DNA of 64,000 nt from Chromatiaceae bacterium (GCA_024235395.1 JACKMK010000003.1:930001-994000), one strand, 5' to 3'. Numbered from the stretch's first letter, positions 18,856-28,120 are shown. A program made the numbers and translations. Notes: a model not told the origin generated them from the sequence alone.

Positions 18856-19257
18856 GTGGAGCGGTTTTTGCTGCTGGCTTTGGTAGGTGTGGGGCTGGTT
18901 GCGTGTGCTCGCGCTCCGAGCACGCCTTCTCCCGAGAAGGCAGTGGCTGCCCGATCAATGGCCTACTGGGGCGCTATGGTTGACCAGCAGTACACGAACG
19001 CATATGAGCTTCTTTCTCAGGGATTCCGGGCGCGGGTTGGCAAGGATGCATTTATGCTGCGGTTTGCTGGCAAGACGCGATGGGAAGGTGCCGACATCCA
19101 GTCGGTGAAGTGTGAGGAAGATCGCTGCGTTGTCACGGTGAATGCTCGCTACAGCTATGTGGGCAACGAACTCTTTCCGTCCTATTCGAGTTCCACCGAA
19201 ATTACCGAGGCATGGATTCTGCAAGATGGCAATTGGTGGTTGGTGCCCAAGCGTTAG
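18856..19257 (+). CDS. Small predicted lipoprotein
   Basis: A 133-residue protein with a GTG start, an N-terminal hydrophobic signal and a lipobox (LVAC, Cys about residue 17), so it is likely lipid-anchored. The mature part, beginning after a Pro/Ser-rich tether, has alternating beta-type segments (DIQSVKCEEDRCVVTVNARYSY, ending GNWWLVPKR) recalling NTF2-like or SnoaL-like folds. Two Cys residues in KCEEDRC could form a disulfide. It precedes the large secreted protein gene by 245 bp. No function can be assigned. Confidence 0.78.
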   Translation: MERFLLLALVGVGLVACARAPSTPSPEKAVAARSMAYWGAMVDQQYTNAYELLSQGFRARVGKDAFMLRFAGKTRWEGADIQSVKCEEDRCVVTVNARYSYVGNELFPSYSSSTEITEAWILQDGNWWLVPKR

Positions 19258-19502
19258 GGCGCGTTTTGCAGGGCGACATTGGCTCGGAGTTCAGTAGGGA
19301 GGGGGCAATATGAGGTGAAACGGAGCACTCCTGGCTGACAATTATTGGTGCGTGACTATTTCTGTGAAATGCGTCGATTCAAGTAGTTGCGCCAAGTTTT
19401 GAATCCACGTTAGACTTTGAGCTTGCGGTATCTGACCCAAACACTAGATATTGCTGCCGTTGTCGACAACATCTGTAAAGCGATATGAAGGAGCTACTGT
19501 TA

Positions 19503-21116
19503 ATGAAGATGAAAAAGACGCTTCTGTCCTCGGCGATCGTCGCAGGACTGGGGAGCCCCATGCTGGCCAGCGCAATCAACACGAGCACCGATGGCGTGGG
19601 CGAAGCGCTGCTCTACCCTTACTACAGTGCGATGAACGGCAACGTGACGTTCATTACCGTCACCAATACGACGAACGAGGCCAAGGCGGTAAAAGTTCGT
19701 TTCCGTGAGGGCGTCGGTTCCCGTGACGTCATGGACTTCACCGTCTACCTGTCCCACCACGACCACTGGAGCGCGATCGTTTATCGCGAGGGAAATGCTG
19801 TCCGAATCTCGACGAATGATTCGTCCTGTACGGTGCCGGATGTTGCCGCGGCGAAACCGGCATTCAGTGCGACTCGTATTCCTAATGAGTACGAGGGCGA
19901 TTCTGTGCCGAACCGCCTCTCTGAGGGCCACATTGAGATCCTGGAAATGGCGGAACTGCCTAACACCGGCAACGACGATGTACGTGATGCCATTACGCAT
20001 GACCCGGACAACGATGTTCCGGTCGATTGTGACTTGGTTCGCAACTGGACGGCTGCTGTAGCCCTTCAGCCTTTCGGCGACGGTTCGTCGATCGCTGTGA
20101 CCGAAACCTCGTTGAGCGATGGCGCCGCTGTCAATCCCATAATTCAAGATATGGCGAACCCGACGGGCGGTCTGTACGGTCATGCGGCCGTGTACAACCC
20201 GGCCGACGGTACCTACTTCACCTACCAAGCCACAGCCCTGCGAGGCTGGGCAGAGGCGCCGCTGTGGTTCCCGCAGAACGATACTGGACTTACGGAGCTC
20301 ACGCCTTATACGACGGACGATGGCCTTGCCTTCGACGAAGGTGAAGAAGGCCTCGGCTTGGTCGAATATTTCGATCTGCCAGACCTCAGCACGCCGGCGG
20401 CACTCGTTGGTGACGGTGTTCAGACCTATACCGGTAGCCAGTTTGTGAATGGCACCGCAGTCGGGACTGTGTCGGAGGCGTTTACTGGCGATATCAGCGC
20501 TCCGGCCGAAGACGTGTTGGGTTCGGCCGCCGCTGCGGCCAAGCGTGATGCAACCACCTTCGCGCTGATGCGGGCCGGCCTCTCCAACGATTACATCACC
20601 GGCACCGACTTCGAGACCGAATGGGTCGTCACCTTCCCGACGCGTTATCTGCACGTGGATCCTGATGTTGACCCCGATGTTGTTGCAGCACTGCCGCCGT
20701 TCACGGCTGACGAGGACCTTGTTACTGGTGAGGCTTGCGAAACCGTGGGTTTCAATTACTGGAACAGGGAAGAGCATGAGCCGAGCACGCCTGGGTCGAT
20801 CGACTTCTCGCCGGGCGGCACTGAGCGGTCAGCGTTCCAGCTGTGCTACGAGGTTAACGTGATGGCGTTCAACCAATCGGACACCGGTGACTCGGCGGTA
20901 CTTAAATCGTCTTCAGTGGCGAAGTACGTTGGTCTTGACAGTGGCTTCAACAGTGCTAATGGATGGGGTCGTCTCGACTTCTCCGCTTACACGTTGGGAA
21001 CCGCCAGCGGGCTTCCGTTGGCTGGCTTTGCCGCGATCTCCAACACGGGTGACACGGTTCCGCGTGGGGCGACCTTCAGCCATCATCTGATGGATGCGGT
21101 AGTTGTCGCTCCTTAA
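19503..21116 (+). CDS. Large secreted protein of unknown function, possible surface-layer or matrix protein
   Basis: 537 residues from the ATG at 19503, chosen because AAGGAG sits 9 bp before it; an ATG at 19485 overlaps that ribosome site. MKMKKTLLSSAIVAGLGSPM...ASA is a classical signal peptide. The mature protein is acidic and beta-rich, rich in Thr, Asp and Gly, with few Cys. It starts INTSTDGVGEALLYPYY and has FITVTNTTNEAKAVKVRF, an immunoglobulin-like pattern. There is no sortase, PEP-CTERM or outer-membrane anchor that I can see. A strong terminator follows, so it is probably a highly expressed single gene. Surface-layer function is a guess from composition. Confidence 0.8.
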   Translation: MKMKKTLLSSAIVAGLGSPMLASAINTSTDGVGEALLYPYYSAMNGNVTFITVTNTTNEAKAVKVRFREGVGSRDVMDFTVYLSHHDHWSAIVYREGNAVRISTNDSSCTVPDVAAAKPAFSATRIPNEYEGDSVPNRLSEGHIEILEMAELPNTGNDDVRDAITHDPDNDVPVDCDLVRNWTAAVALQPFGDGSSIAVTETSLSDGAAVNPIIQDMANPTGGLYGHAAVYNPADGTYFTYQATALRGWAEAPLWFPQNDTGLTELTPYTTDDGLAFDEGEEGLGLVEYFDLPDLSTPAALVGDGVQTYTGSQFVNGTAVGTVSEAFTGDISAPAEDVLGSAAAAAKRDATTFALMRAGLSNDYITGTDFETEWVVTFPTRYLHVDPDVDPDVVAALPPFTADEDLVTGEACETVGFNYWNREEHEPSTPGSIDFSPGGTERSAFQLCYEVNVMAFNQSDTGDSAVLKSSSVAKYVGLDSGFNSANGWGRLDFSAYTLGTASGLPLAGFAAISNTGDTVPRGATFSHHLMDAVVVAP

Positions 21117-21164
21117 GGGGCCATCCTAAAAGCATCGCAATCCCGGTGATGCTTACTGGAGAAG

Positions 21165-21191
21165 GGCAGCGGGTTTTCCCGCTGCCTTTTT
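21165..21191 (+). terminator. Strong intrinsic terminator
   Basis: GGCAGCGGG, a TTTT loop, CCCGCTGCC, then TTTTT. This perfect 9-bp GC-rich stem with a T-tract lies about 50 bp after the secreted protein gene and ends its transcript. Confidence 0.93.
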
Positions 21192-21617
21192 CATTGGCGC
21201 AGAGTTGACGGGGCGAGTCATCGGTAAGGAGTGATGATGCTCGGCCGGTTCGTTCGGGTTTGGCGGCGTGTCCGCTTGGCCGAGTCGACTCATGGATTAC
21301 GATCTATTGGTCAAAGATCGAGTGTTCAAAAAAAACTCGTGGTCCCTTCTGCTCGGTCCCGGGCATCCCTGTTGTGCCCTGATCTGGGTATGAGGTGGCA
21401 CGTGGAAATCAAGTACTGCATTGTATGTGTTCGTAGTCTTAATCCACCGCGTCTAATAGTTAACGATACCGTCGGTGACCGCGCTAAATGAACATTCCGG
21501 TGTTGTTGTTGTTCTAACGGTGGTCTTAGCATTTTTCCGGCTGCATTCGGCCGCGATGATTGATTTGTCCATCTCACCAAGGCCATTGGTGTCACCAGTA
21601 CCCGGTACTGGGGGGCC
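21192..21617 (+). other. Intergenic region
   Basis: About 425 bp between a terminator and the parvulin gene. No reading frame here has a recognisable motif or ribosome site. It probably carries the promoter of the parvulin-exporter operon; no box can be named. Confidence 0.4.
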
Positions 21618-22577
21618 ATGAGTAGTATTAATATGAATCTAATATCGATCGTTGTTCTGCTGGTATCGCTGTATTCAACGGGTGTCGTCTTCGCTGATGC
21701 GAAAGGAAATCACGTCGAACTGGGGGGCTATAAACAGGAATCCCTGGTTGGCGATGACCTCAGCCAGGAAATTGAAGCGATCAGGGCTGAAAAGAACATT
21801 CGGGTCGAGCCCGACCGCCAGGTCATGTTCACCCTCGTCGATAATTTGTTAACCAGAAGGGCCTTGGCGCTGGAGGCGCAAGATCAGCAGTTGATCCCCG
21901 AAGCGGAAATGAAGATCCGCTTGCAGCGACAGCGCGAAATCTGGTTGGCGCAGGCCCGCATGGATTCCCTGGCCCGCCAGTTGACTGACGAGGAGTTGGA
22001 AAATGCGGCGAAAGAGATCTATATCGCCCACAGCGAAGACTATCTCGCGGATGAGACTGTAGACGTGTCCCATATCCTCCTGCGTACCGATGGGCAATGC
22101 CGTGACGAGGCGGCAACACGGAAGCTCGCAGGTGAGTTACATAAGCAGTTGATGGAAGATCCGGGCCAGTTTGAAGCGCTGGCCAAAGCGCATTCTGATG
22201 ACGTAAAGACGGCGAGAAAAGGCGGTGCGCTCGGCGTGATGGCCACGAAGCGTTTGGTTGAGCCGTTCAAGGACGCTGCGCTCGCACTGTCGCCGGGAGG
22301 TATCTCGGAGCCAGTGGAGACACAGTTCGGATTACATATTATTCGGCTCAATGCCTATTCGCCCAGTGCAAAATTACCGTTCGACAAAGTGAAAGGTGCA
22401 CTGATGGCGCAAGCAAAAAAACAGGCGCGAAGCACGACTATCAATGCACACATTACGGAGATAAAGAAATCTGCAGACTATCGTTACGATGAGGGCGCGG
22501 TCCAGCGCTACTTTGAAAACTACTTTGCAGATAGCGAAAAGAAGAAGGCAGCCCCGGGCGCGGGTGAGAATCGCTGA
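21618..22577 (+). CDS. Exported PpiC-type (parvulin) peptidyl-prolyl isomerase
   Basis: A 319-residue protein with a signal peptide ending near VFADA and a helical N-terminal arm (about 30-150), then one parvulin domain (about 150-250). The domain has VDVSHILLRTDGQ, the PpiC signature FEALAKAHSDD...GGALGVM, then FKDAALALSPGGISEPVETQFGLHIIRL. A charged C-terminal tail ends in Lys and Glu-rich sequence. It resembles SurA/PrsA-like chaperones and the EpsD-type isomerases found in exopolysaccharide loci. It lies 6 bp before an ABC exporter permease, so it may help outer-membrane parts of the export system fold; that is inference. Confidence 0.87.
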   Translation: MSSINMNLISIVVLLVSLYSTGVVFADAKGNHVELGGYKQESLVGDDLSQEIEAIRAEKNIRVEPDRQVMFTLVDNLLTRRALALEAQDQQLIPEAEMKIRLQRQREIWLAQARMDSLARQLTDEELENAAKEIYIAHSEDYLADETVDVSHILLRTDGQCRDEAATRKLAGELHKQLMEDPGQFEALAKAHSDDVKTARKGGALGVMATKRLVEPFKDAALALSPGGISEPVETQFGLHIIRLNAYSPSAKLPFDKVKGALMAQAKKQARSTTINAHITEIKKSADYRYDEGAVQRYFENYFADSEKKKAAPGAGENR

Positions 22578-22583
22578 GGTTCG

Positions 22584-23405
22584 GTGGTGCCACCGTCCAG
22601 TCTCGCGAAGCGGATAATCGGAGCGACGCTGCTCACTGAGCTTTGGGCTGTGCGGTCGCGGCTGGTCGTCCTGTTGGTCCGCGATCTCCGAGCACAGTAT
22701 GCGGGGTCAGCGATCGGCGTTGGCTGGAATTTGCTGCGCCCCTTTTTGCAGATCAGCGCCTATTATTTCGCTTTCGGTATTGTTCTTGGTATGCGTCACG
22801 GTGGGGACGTTAACGCGTCCTATCCGCATTATTTGCTTTCCGGCCTGGTTCCCTGGCTGTGCTTCATTGAAGGGGCCAACAGGGGCACGAACAGCTTGGT
22901 CTCAGCGGCGACACTCATAAAGAAAACGAGATTGCCTCTGGAATTGTTGACTGCAAAAGCTGTTCTTGCGCCATTAGTTACCTACGGGCCTTTCGTGATT
23001 CTGCTATGGGCTTTCAACGCGGCGTGGATCGATCCAGCGAGTTTGCTGCCTCTTCTGCTTTGGCTGGTCGCGCAAGTCCTGTTCACCTTTTATCTTGCGC
23101 ACTCACTGGCAATCCTGACGTCCGTCGTGCGCGACATTGGCCATGTTTTCAACGTATTGCTGGGAATGTTGATTTTCTTGGCGCCGGTGCTGTACTCGAT
23201 GGTTGACGTTCCCGAGAGATTTCGAGCGCTGATGTTTATCAACCCGATGACCCCGTTTGTCGTGGGCTACCATAGTTTGGTGCTGCATGGCGAATTACCT
23301 CAATACGCATTCGTATTGACGGTACTGATCTGGTTGGCTGTGGCGGCAGCGTTCGCTGCCTTCCTTCACCGGCGTGCGCGCGGAATTCTGGTGGATTGGT
23401 TATGA
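22584..23405 (+). CDS. Polysaccharide ABC exporter, membrane subunit (Wzm/TagG type)
   Basis: A 273-residue integral membrane protein with six predicted helices and the ABC2 features of Wzm, KpsM and TagG: LLVRDLRAQYAGSAIGVGWNLLRP near the N-terminus and NPMTPFVVGYHSLVLHG near the end. Its GTG start comes 6 bp after the parvulin gene, and its TGA overlaps the ATG of the ATPase gene (ATGA). With that ATPase it would move an undecaprenyl-linked O-antigen-type glycan to the periplasm. Confidence 0.92.
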   Translation: MVPPSSLAKRIIGATLLTELWAVRSRLVVLLVRDLRAQYAGSAIGVGWNLLRPFLQISAYYFAFGIVLGMRHGGDVNASYPHYLLSGLVPWLCFIEGANRGTNSLVSAATLIKKTRLPLELLTAKAVLAPLVTYGPFVILLWAFNAAWIDPASLLPLLLWLVAQVLFTFYLAHSLAILTSVVRDIGHVFNVLLGMLIFLAPVLYSMVDVPERFRALMFINPMTPFVVGYHSLVLHGELPQYAFVLTVLIWLAVAAAFAAFLHRRARGILVDWL

Positions 23406-24604
23406 CCCGCGTCAGCTTGGAAGGCGTAAGTAAAGCCTACCGCGTCTACAGACGTCCACAGGACCGACTTCGCGATCTATTTTTCGGTAGCGAGTCGTTC
23501 CACCCCCACTGGGCACTGCGCGACGTCGATCTGGTTCTCGACGAAGGTGACTCCCTGGGCGTCATAGGGAACAACGGTGCGGGCAAAAGCACTTTGATGA
23601 AGCTTGTCAGTGGGGTGCTCGCTCCCTCCTATGGGAAAATCGCAGTCGATGGCAGGGTGACCGCCATTTTGGAGCTCGGCACCGGATTTCACCCGGAGTT
23701 TACAGGTCGGGAGAACATATTCTATTCCGCCGAGGTGCTTGGGATCCCTCATAGGTTCATTAAAAGTCGTCTGAAAGACATCTTGAGTTTTGCCGAGCTC
23801 GGGTCGGCAATTGACGAGCCGGTCAAGACGTATTCGACCGGCATGATCATGCGTCTAGGGTTCTCTCTCGTAACCTCAGTCGATCCGGATGTCCTGATCG
23901 TCGACGAAGCCTTAGCCGTGGGGGATCATCGATTCAAACAGAAGTGTATTGGTCGACTGGCGGAGATCAAGGAAAATGGCGCCACGATCATTTTTTGCTC
24001 ACACAGCATGCACCATGTAACGCAGTTCTGTAACAAGGCGCTATGGCTTGAGAATGGTAGCGTCATGGCAGTGGGGCCTGCCCGCGTGATTGTCGATCGC
24101 TATATCGCGGCAAACAGCGTTTCAGAACAACAGGGGGTTCCCGTGCGATCCAAATCGCCACGGCGGGCTGCAGCGGTCGGCCCTCGCTGCACGGTAAAGG
24201 ATGTCACGCTATCACCGACTGACATTTCTCCAATTATAGTACGCGGCACGCTCATGCATGTGGTCATCGATTTCTCTATCCGAGTCGCGGGGAGCTATGT
24301 GTTTGGAGTGGCGATCGACCGTGCACAGACCGGTCAGCGGTTGGTTGCCGAGACGGCGCTTGAGTGCGGACTGCCGGCATTGACTTTTGTTCCCGGCGAC
24401 TATCGCGTGGTCCTTGGAGTTGGTACGGACGCTTTGCGTGCGGGCGGGTACGAAGTGAAAGCAGGTTTGCTCGATAAAACACTGTTGCAGATAGAAGACT
24501 ATCGTGTTTTGGAAATCGAAGTTGTTGATTCCGATTCAATCCGTTCCCCGGCACTGATTCGAGTGCCGATTGATTGGGATGTTGAGAAGCGTTTTTACGG
24601 ATGA
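23402..24604 (+). CDS. Polysaccharide ABC exporter ATPase with C-terminal glycan-binding domain (Wzt type)
   Basis: About 400 residues from the ATG at 23402. The ATPase (1-235) has Walker A GNNGAGKST, signature YSTGMIMRLGF and Walker B DVLIVDEALAVGD. After a linker rich in Arg, a beta-sandwich domain (about 255-395) matches the Wzt C-terminal type that recognises the modified non-reducing end of a glycan. In known Wzt systems this domain gates export on a terminal cap such as methyl or phosphate. A sulfate or methyl cap made by neighbours is a testable possibility here. Confidence 0.92.
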   Translation: MTRVSLEGVSKAYRVYRRPQDRLRDLFFGSESFHPHWALRDVDLVLDEGDSLGVIGNNGAGKSTLMKLVSGVLAPSYGKIAVDGRVTAILELGTGFHPEFTGRENIFYSAEVLGIPHRFIKSRLKDILSFAELGSAIDEPVKTYSTGMIMRLGFSLVTSVDPDVLIVDEALAVGDHRFKQKCIGRLAEIKENGATIIFCSHSMHHVTQFCNKALWLENGSVMAVGPARVIVDRYIAANSVSEQQGVPVRSKSPRRAAAVGPRCTVKDVTLSPTDISPIIVRGTLMHVVIDFSIRVAGSYVFGVAIDRAQTGQRLVAETALECGLPALTFVPGDYRVVLGVGTDALRAGGYEVKAGLLDKTLLQIEDYRVLEIEVVDSDSIRSPALIRVPIDWDVEKRFYG

Positions 24605-24655
24605 CCGGACGGTTTCTTGGCAGCAATTGGGAAGGGGGATGATGAATTGGCTGGC

Positions 24656-26545
24656 ATGAATGAGCAACAAGGTGGTGGCGGCTTGGGTTCCACACGCGCC
24701 GCGCCAATGGCTGAACTGCAAACGCGGTTGCAGACTTTGGTCGCTGAGGGGAACTTCACCGCTGCTATCGATTTGCTGAGTCCAATTGTGACGCGTCAGC
24801 GGAACAACCAGTCATTGCTGCATCTTATGGCTGATTTGTATGCTCGCAGCGGCAACGTTGCGCTCGCGGAATCTTGGTTTCGCCGAGCGATAAAGTGTGC
24901 CCCAGGGAACCTGGCGCCCTATCTGCATCTCGCAGAGATGTTTCGGGAAAATGGAAAATTCGTTCAAGCCGAGAAAGTACTGCGCAAGGCGGTTAGGATA
25001 GCTCCCGAATCGGCTTTGGTTCATGGCCATCTTGGTGCTGTCCTACTCGAACTGGATCGACTGCAGGACGCACTGGATGCCACTCAGGTCAGTATCCGCC
25101 TGGACCCAGGCAATCCAAAGGTCCACAACAATTATGCGGTCGTTTGTCATCGATTGGGACGCCCCGACGACGCTTTGTCTGGTTATCATCGGGCGCTCAA
25201 GTTGAATCCGTCTTATCTTGAAGCGCAGCGCAACCTCGCGCGTCATTGGCGCTATATGGGGGAGAGTCAGATCGCAGAAGAACTCTATCAAGCGATCGTC
25301 GACGCCAATCCTGGCTCATTTAAGGACGCATGGGAGTTGGCAGAATACTATTTGGAGCAGGGCAAGACGAGTGACGCGGTGTCTCTGTATGAACGGTTCG
25401 AGGGCAGTGGTGACGCGAATATACTGGAGCGGCTGGGCAGCACGCTTCAGGAAGTTGGCCATATCGCACGCGGCAATGAGCTATTGAGGACGGCTTTGTC
25501 CCACAACCCAAATTCTGGTATCGCATGGTTTCATCTGGTGCTTGCAATGGATAAGGGCGATCTTGATATAGCTGTCGACCATATTCATGTAGCATTTTCG
25601 GAAGAAAAGAAAGAGTTTAGTCGTCAGCATTTGGCTTTCGCGCTAGGCCGCGCGTACGAACGATTGAGGCGGCCGGTCGAATCATTCAAGTATCTAAGAC
25701 TTGGAAATGCCTTGCGCCGTCGAGGCTACGACTACAGTACTGCGAAAGAACGCCAGCGCTTCAGTGGGATAAAAGAGTGTTTCACTGCGGAGAATGCTGC
25801 AAGATGGACGAATGGTGGTTATCCTGATTCCACGCCCATCTTCGTTATCGGTATGCCGCGATCAGGCACCACGCTGGTGGAGCAGATAATTTCCAGTCAT
25901 CCTGAAGTCTTCGGGGCCGGTGAACTCACGATATTGCCACAGCTCACCGAAAAGTACTTGCAACCGCTAGGCGGTTTTCCAGTTGGAATGACGCAGATTA
26001 CGGACGATGTCCGCTACGCATTCGGTCAAGAATATGTAGCGCAGCTCCGGCGATACTCGGCGGATGCTCGGTTCATGACCGACAAAATGCCGCATAATTT
26101 CCTGCGCGTCGGAATGATACGCGCGATCTTGCCGAATGCCCGAATCATTCACTGCCGGCGAGATCCGCGAGACAATTGCTGGTCTATCTTCAAGCAGCTT
26201 TTTTCCGGTTACCACCCTTATGCCTATGACCTCACGGAATTGGGCGAATATCACCGAATGTACCAGGATCTGATGAGCCACTGGAGAAGTATCTACCACG
26301 GAGAGCTACTCGAAATTGACTATGAGCGACTCGTGAATGATCCGGAGGTGCATGTGCGGCAGATTCTGGATTATTGCGATCTGGAATGGGACGAAAGGTG
26401 TTTGAGGTTTTACGAACAGGATCGCGCCGTTCACACTGCCAGTAAGCTTCAGGTTCGTAAACCTATGTACCGAGCTTCCGTGGCAGCATGGGAGTCGTAC
26501 CGAAACGAGCTGGCTCCCCTCTTGCGCGCGTTGGGCAACCCATGA
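24656..26545 (+). CDS. TPR-repeat sulfotransferase
   Basis: A ~629-residue protein. Residues ~20-330 hold tandem tetratricopeptide repeats (for example LHLMADLYARSGNVALAESW, VHNNYAVVCHRLGRPDDALS). The C-terminal sulfotransferase domain has FVIGMPRSGTTLVEQI (5'-phosphosulfate loop) and HCRRDPRDNCWSIFKQLF (3'-phosphate site), then a DYERLVNDPE motif. TPR-sulfotransferase fusions are widespread in bacteria; the repeats likely bind a protein or glycan partner. The start is uncertain: I give the first ATG, but a TTG at 24647, 8 bp after AAGGGGG, or a TTG at 24617 would add 3 or 13 residues. It closely follows the Wzt-like gene. Confidence 0.88.
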   Translation: MNEQQGGGGLGSTRAAPMAELQTRLQTLVAEGNFTAAIDLLSPIVTRQRNNQSLLHLMADLYARSGNVALAESWFRRAIKCAPGNLAPYLHLAEMFRENGKFVQAEKVLRKAVRIAPESALVHGHLGAVLLELDRLQDALDATQVSIRLDPGNPKVHNNYAVVCHRLGRPDDALSGYHRALKLNPSYLEAQRNLARHWRYMGESQIAEELYQAIVDANPGSFKDAWELAEYYLEQGKTSDAVSLYERFEGSGDANILERLGSTLQEVGHIARGNELLRTALSHNPNSGIAWFHLVLAMDKGDLDIAVDHIHVAFSEEKKEFSRQHLAFALGRAYERLRRPVESFKYLRLGNALRRRGYDYSTAKERQRFSGIKECFTAENAARWTNGGYPDSTPIFVIGMPRSGTTLVEQIISSHPEVFGAGELTILPQLTEKYLQPLGGFPVGMTQITDDVRYAFGQEYVAQLRRYSADARFMTDKMPHNFLRVGMIRAILPNARIIHCRRDPRDNCWSIFKQLFSGYHPYAYDLTELGEYHRMYQDLMSHWRSIYHGELLEIDYERLVNDPEVHVRQILDYCDLEWDERCLRFYEQDRAVHTASKLQVRKPMYRASVAAWESYRNELAPLLRALGNP

Positions 26546-26686
26546 GAAGTGGCGGCATGTCTGCGGTTTTGGCGTATTTTGCGGTCGCTTGGCCCGATCG
26601 TGCATCCGCTAGCCGCGTCAAATTTTGGTTTATTGGAGCTTTGCTGCTGGTGGCCCGTTACAACAACTCGCGCAAATGAGTCGGCT

Positions 26687-27316
26687 ATGGCATTGATCCT
26701 GCCTCACTCTGTTTTCTTTCATTTCCCCAAAACGGGGGGGTATTTCGTGCGCGAAATCATCCGCCGTAGTGGGATCCCCTATAGAGAAGATAATCCTGCG
26801 GATCATTCTTTTCATATGATAGATCCCGATAAGGTCGATGGATCAGCGGAAAGCAGCAAGTTTTATTTCATTTTCATGAGGCACCCCATGGATTGGTATG
26901 CGTCATATTGGAATCACCGCACGCACGTTGGATGGACGGGCGAATTGCATCCAGGTTGGAATGCGGTCAGCATCTATCAAGCCCAAGGCGCTGACACGTT
27001 CGTTGGGTTTTTGGAGCAGGTTGTTGCCGAGGGGGTACCATTCATTTCGCAGCATGCTGATCTTTTCAAGAAAATGGATCGGGTGGGGCGTTTCGAAGAT
27101 TTGCGGAATGAGCTTTGTGCGATATTGACCGCTGCCGGTGAGGATGTCGACTGCGCACTCGTGCAGACCGTTCCTCCGCAGAACGTCATTCCCTATCCCG
27201 GGAAAGGGTGGATTGACGTTCCTCGTTCGCTTTACAGTGCGATGGTCAATCTCGAAGCGTGGTCATTCGAATTCTTCGGGTACGCTGAAGAAAGCCGCCG
27301 CTTTAATCTGATCTGA
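26687..27316 (+). CDS. Small sulfotransferase-like protein
   Basis: 209 residues from the ATG at 26687; earlier in-frame codons give unconserved Trp/Cys-rich sequence. SVFFHFPKTGGYFVREII near the N-terminus is the 5'-phosphosulfate loop and FYFIFMRHPMDWYASYW the 3'-phosphate segment, as in short Sulfotransfer_2-type enzymes. It is cytoplasmic with no membrane segment. It lies between the TPR-sulfotransferase and the LpxL-like acyltransferase genes with small gaps, suggesting one transcript. The substrate is unknown. Confidence 0.8.
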   Translation: MALILPHSVFFHFPKTGGYFVREIIRRSGIPYREDNPADHSFHMIDPDKVDGSAESSKFYFIFMRHPMDWYASYWNHRTHVGWTGELHPGWNAVSIYQAQGADTFVGFLEQVVAEGVPFISQHADLFKKMDRVGRFEDLRNELCAILTAAGEDVDCALVQTVPPQNVIPYPGKGWIDVPRSLYSAMVNLEAWSFEFFGYAEESRRFNLI

Positions 27317-27325
27317 TAGATTGCG

Positions 27326-28120
27326 ATGGCGGGGTTTAGGATCGATTTGCAGCCACCGATTGTGCAGGCTGCATTCGCTGTCCTTCCAAAGGCGATCCCT
27401 TATCGATGGATGCATTACGCATTGCAACACCTCACGCAAACCGACTCGCCCCGGGACGCTTATTTGTCATCGATGACGATGGAAGTGTTGTGGTTGAATC
27501 GTTGGCACTTGCGTCACTGCTTCGACCATGTCGGGGTTGAGTTGCTTGATCCCGATGAGCCCTATGTCTTCACTAGTCTGCATTTTGGGCATTGGGGCAT
27601 GTATCCAGCTTCCCTCTATCAGCAGTTTGGCATTCCATCGCAAATGGTTGCGACTGGCCGCAATCAGGACCGAAGTACCCCGCGTGGACGATTCTGGTAT
27701 CGCTACGGTCATTTGCGACAATATCTTTCCGGTTTTGAGTGCTGCTATTCCACTGATGGAGTATTCGCATTAGCAGCGCGATTGCGTGAAGGTCGTAGCC
27801 TCACTGTGATTTCAGATGTCCGAGAGAAAGGATTGATCCAAAGAGAGGCTGCTGTCGATTTTCTTGGCGGGCCGTTTTATCTGCAGCGCACAGTTGCTGC
27901 CCTAGCCCGCCGCGGCCGAGTCAGAATCGTCCCGTACGTTGGTTATTACGATGAATCTTTGCACCGACACCGTGTGACGTGGTTCGCACCACAGTCACCA
28001 CTCCGAAATGATGTGGCGACAATGCAACGCATTGTCGCCACTTTGGAACCTACTGTGATGGGCAAGGAAGCGTTTTATTTCAATGTAATGGATGCACTTC
28101 GGCGTCCCTTGCCTCAATGA
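27326..28120 (+). CDS. LpxL/HtrB-like acyltransferase, altered active-site motif
   Basis: A 264-residue protein of the lysophospholipid acyltransferase superfamily. The acyl-acceptor motif region reads SLHFGHWGMYP where LpxL-type enzymes have His-x4-Glu (HFGNWE); here the Glu position is Gly. The next block, VISDVREKG...VDFLGGPFYLQRTVAALARR, fits the LpxL DQD...PFFG...LA(R)R pattern. The protein lacks an obvious N-terminal membrane helix. It may acylate a lipid or glycan with a different catalytic acid, or be inactive. It follows the short sulfotransferase after 9 bp. Confidence 0.75.
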   Translation: MAGFRIDLQPPIVQAAFAVLPKAIPYRWMHYALQHLTQTDSPRDAYLSSMTMEVLWLNRWHLRHCFDHVGVELLDPDEPYVFTSLHFGHWGMYPASLYQQFGIPSQMVATGRNQDRSTPRGRFWYRYGHLRQYLSGFECCYSTDGVFALAARLREGRSLTVISDVREKGLIQREAAVDFLGGPFYLQRTVAALARRGRVRIVPYVGYYDESLHRHRVTWFAPQSPLRNDVATMQRIVATLEPTVMGKEAFYFNVMDALRRPLPQ

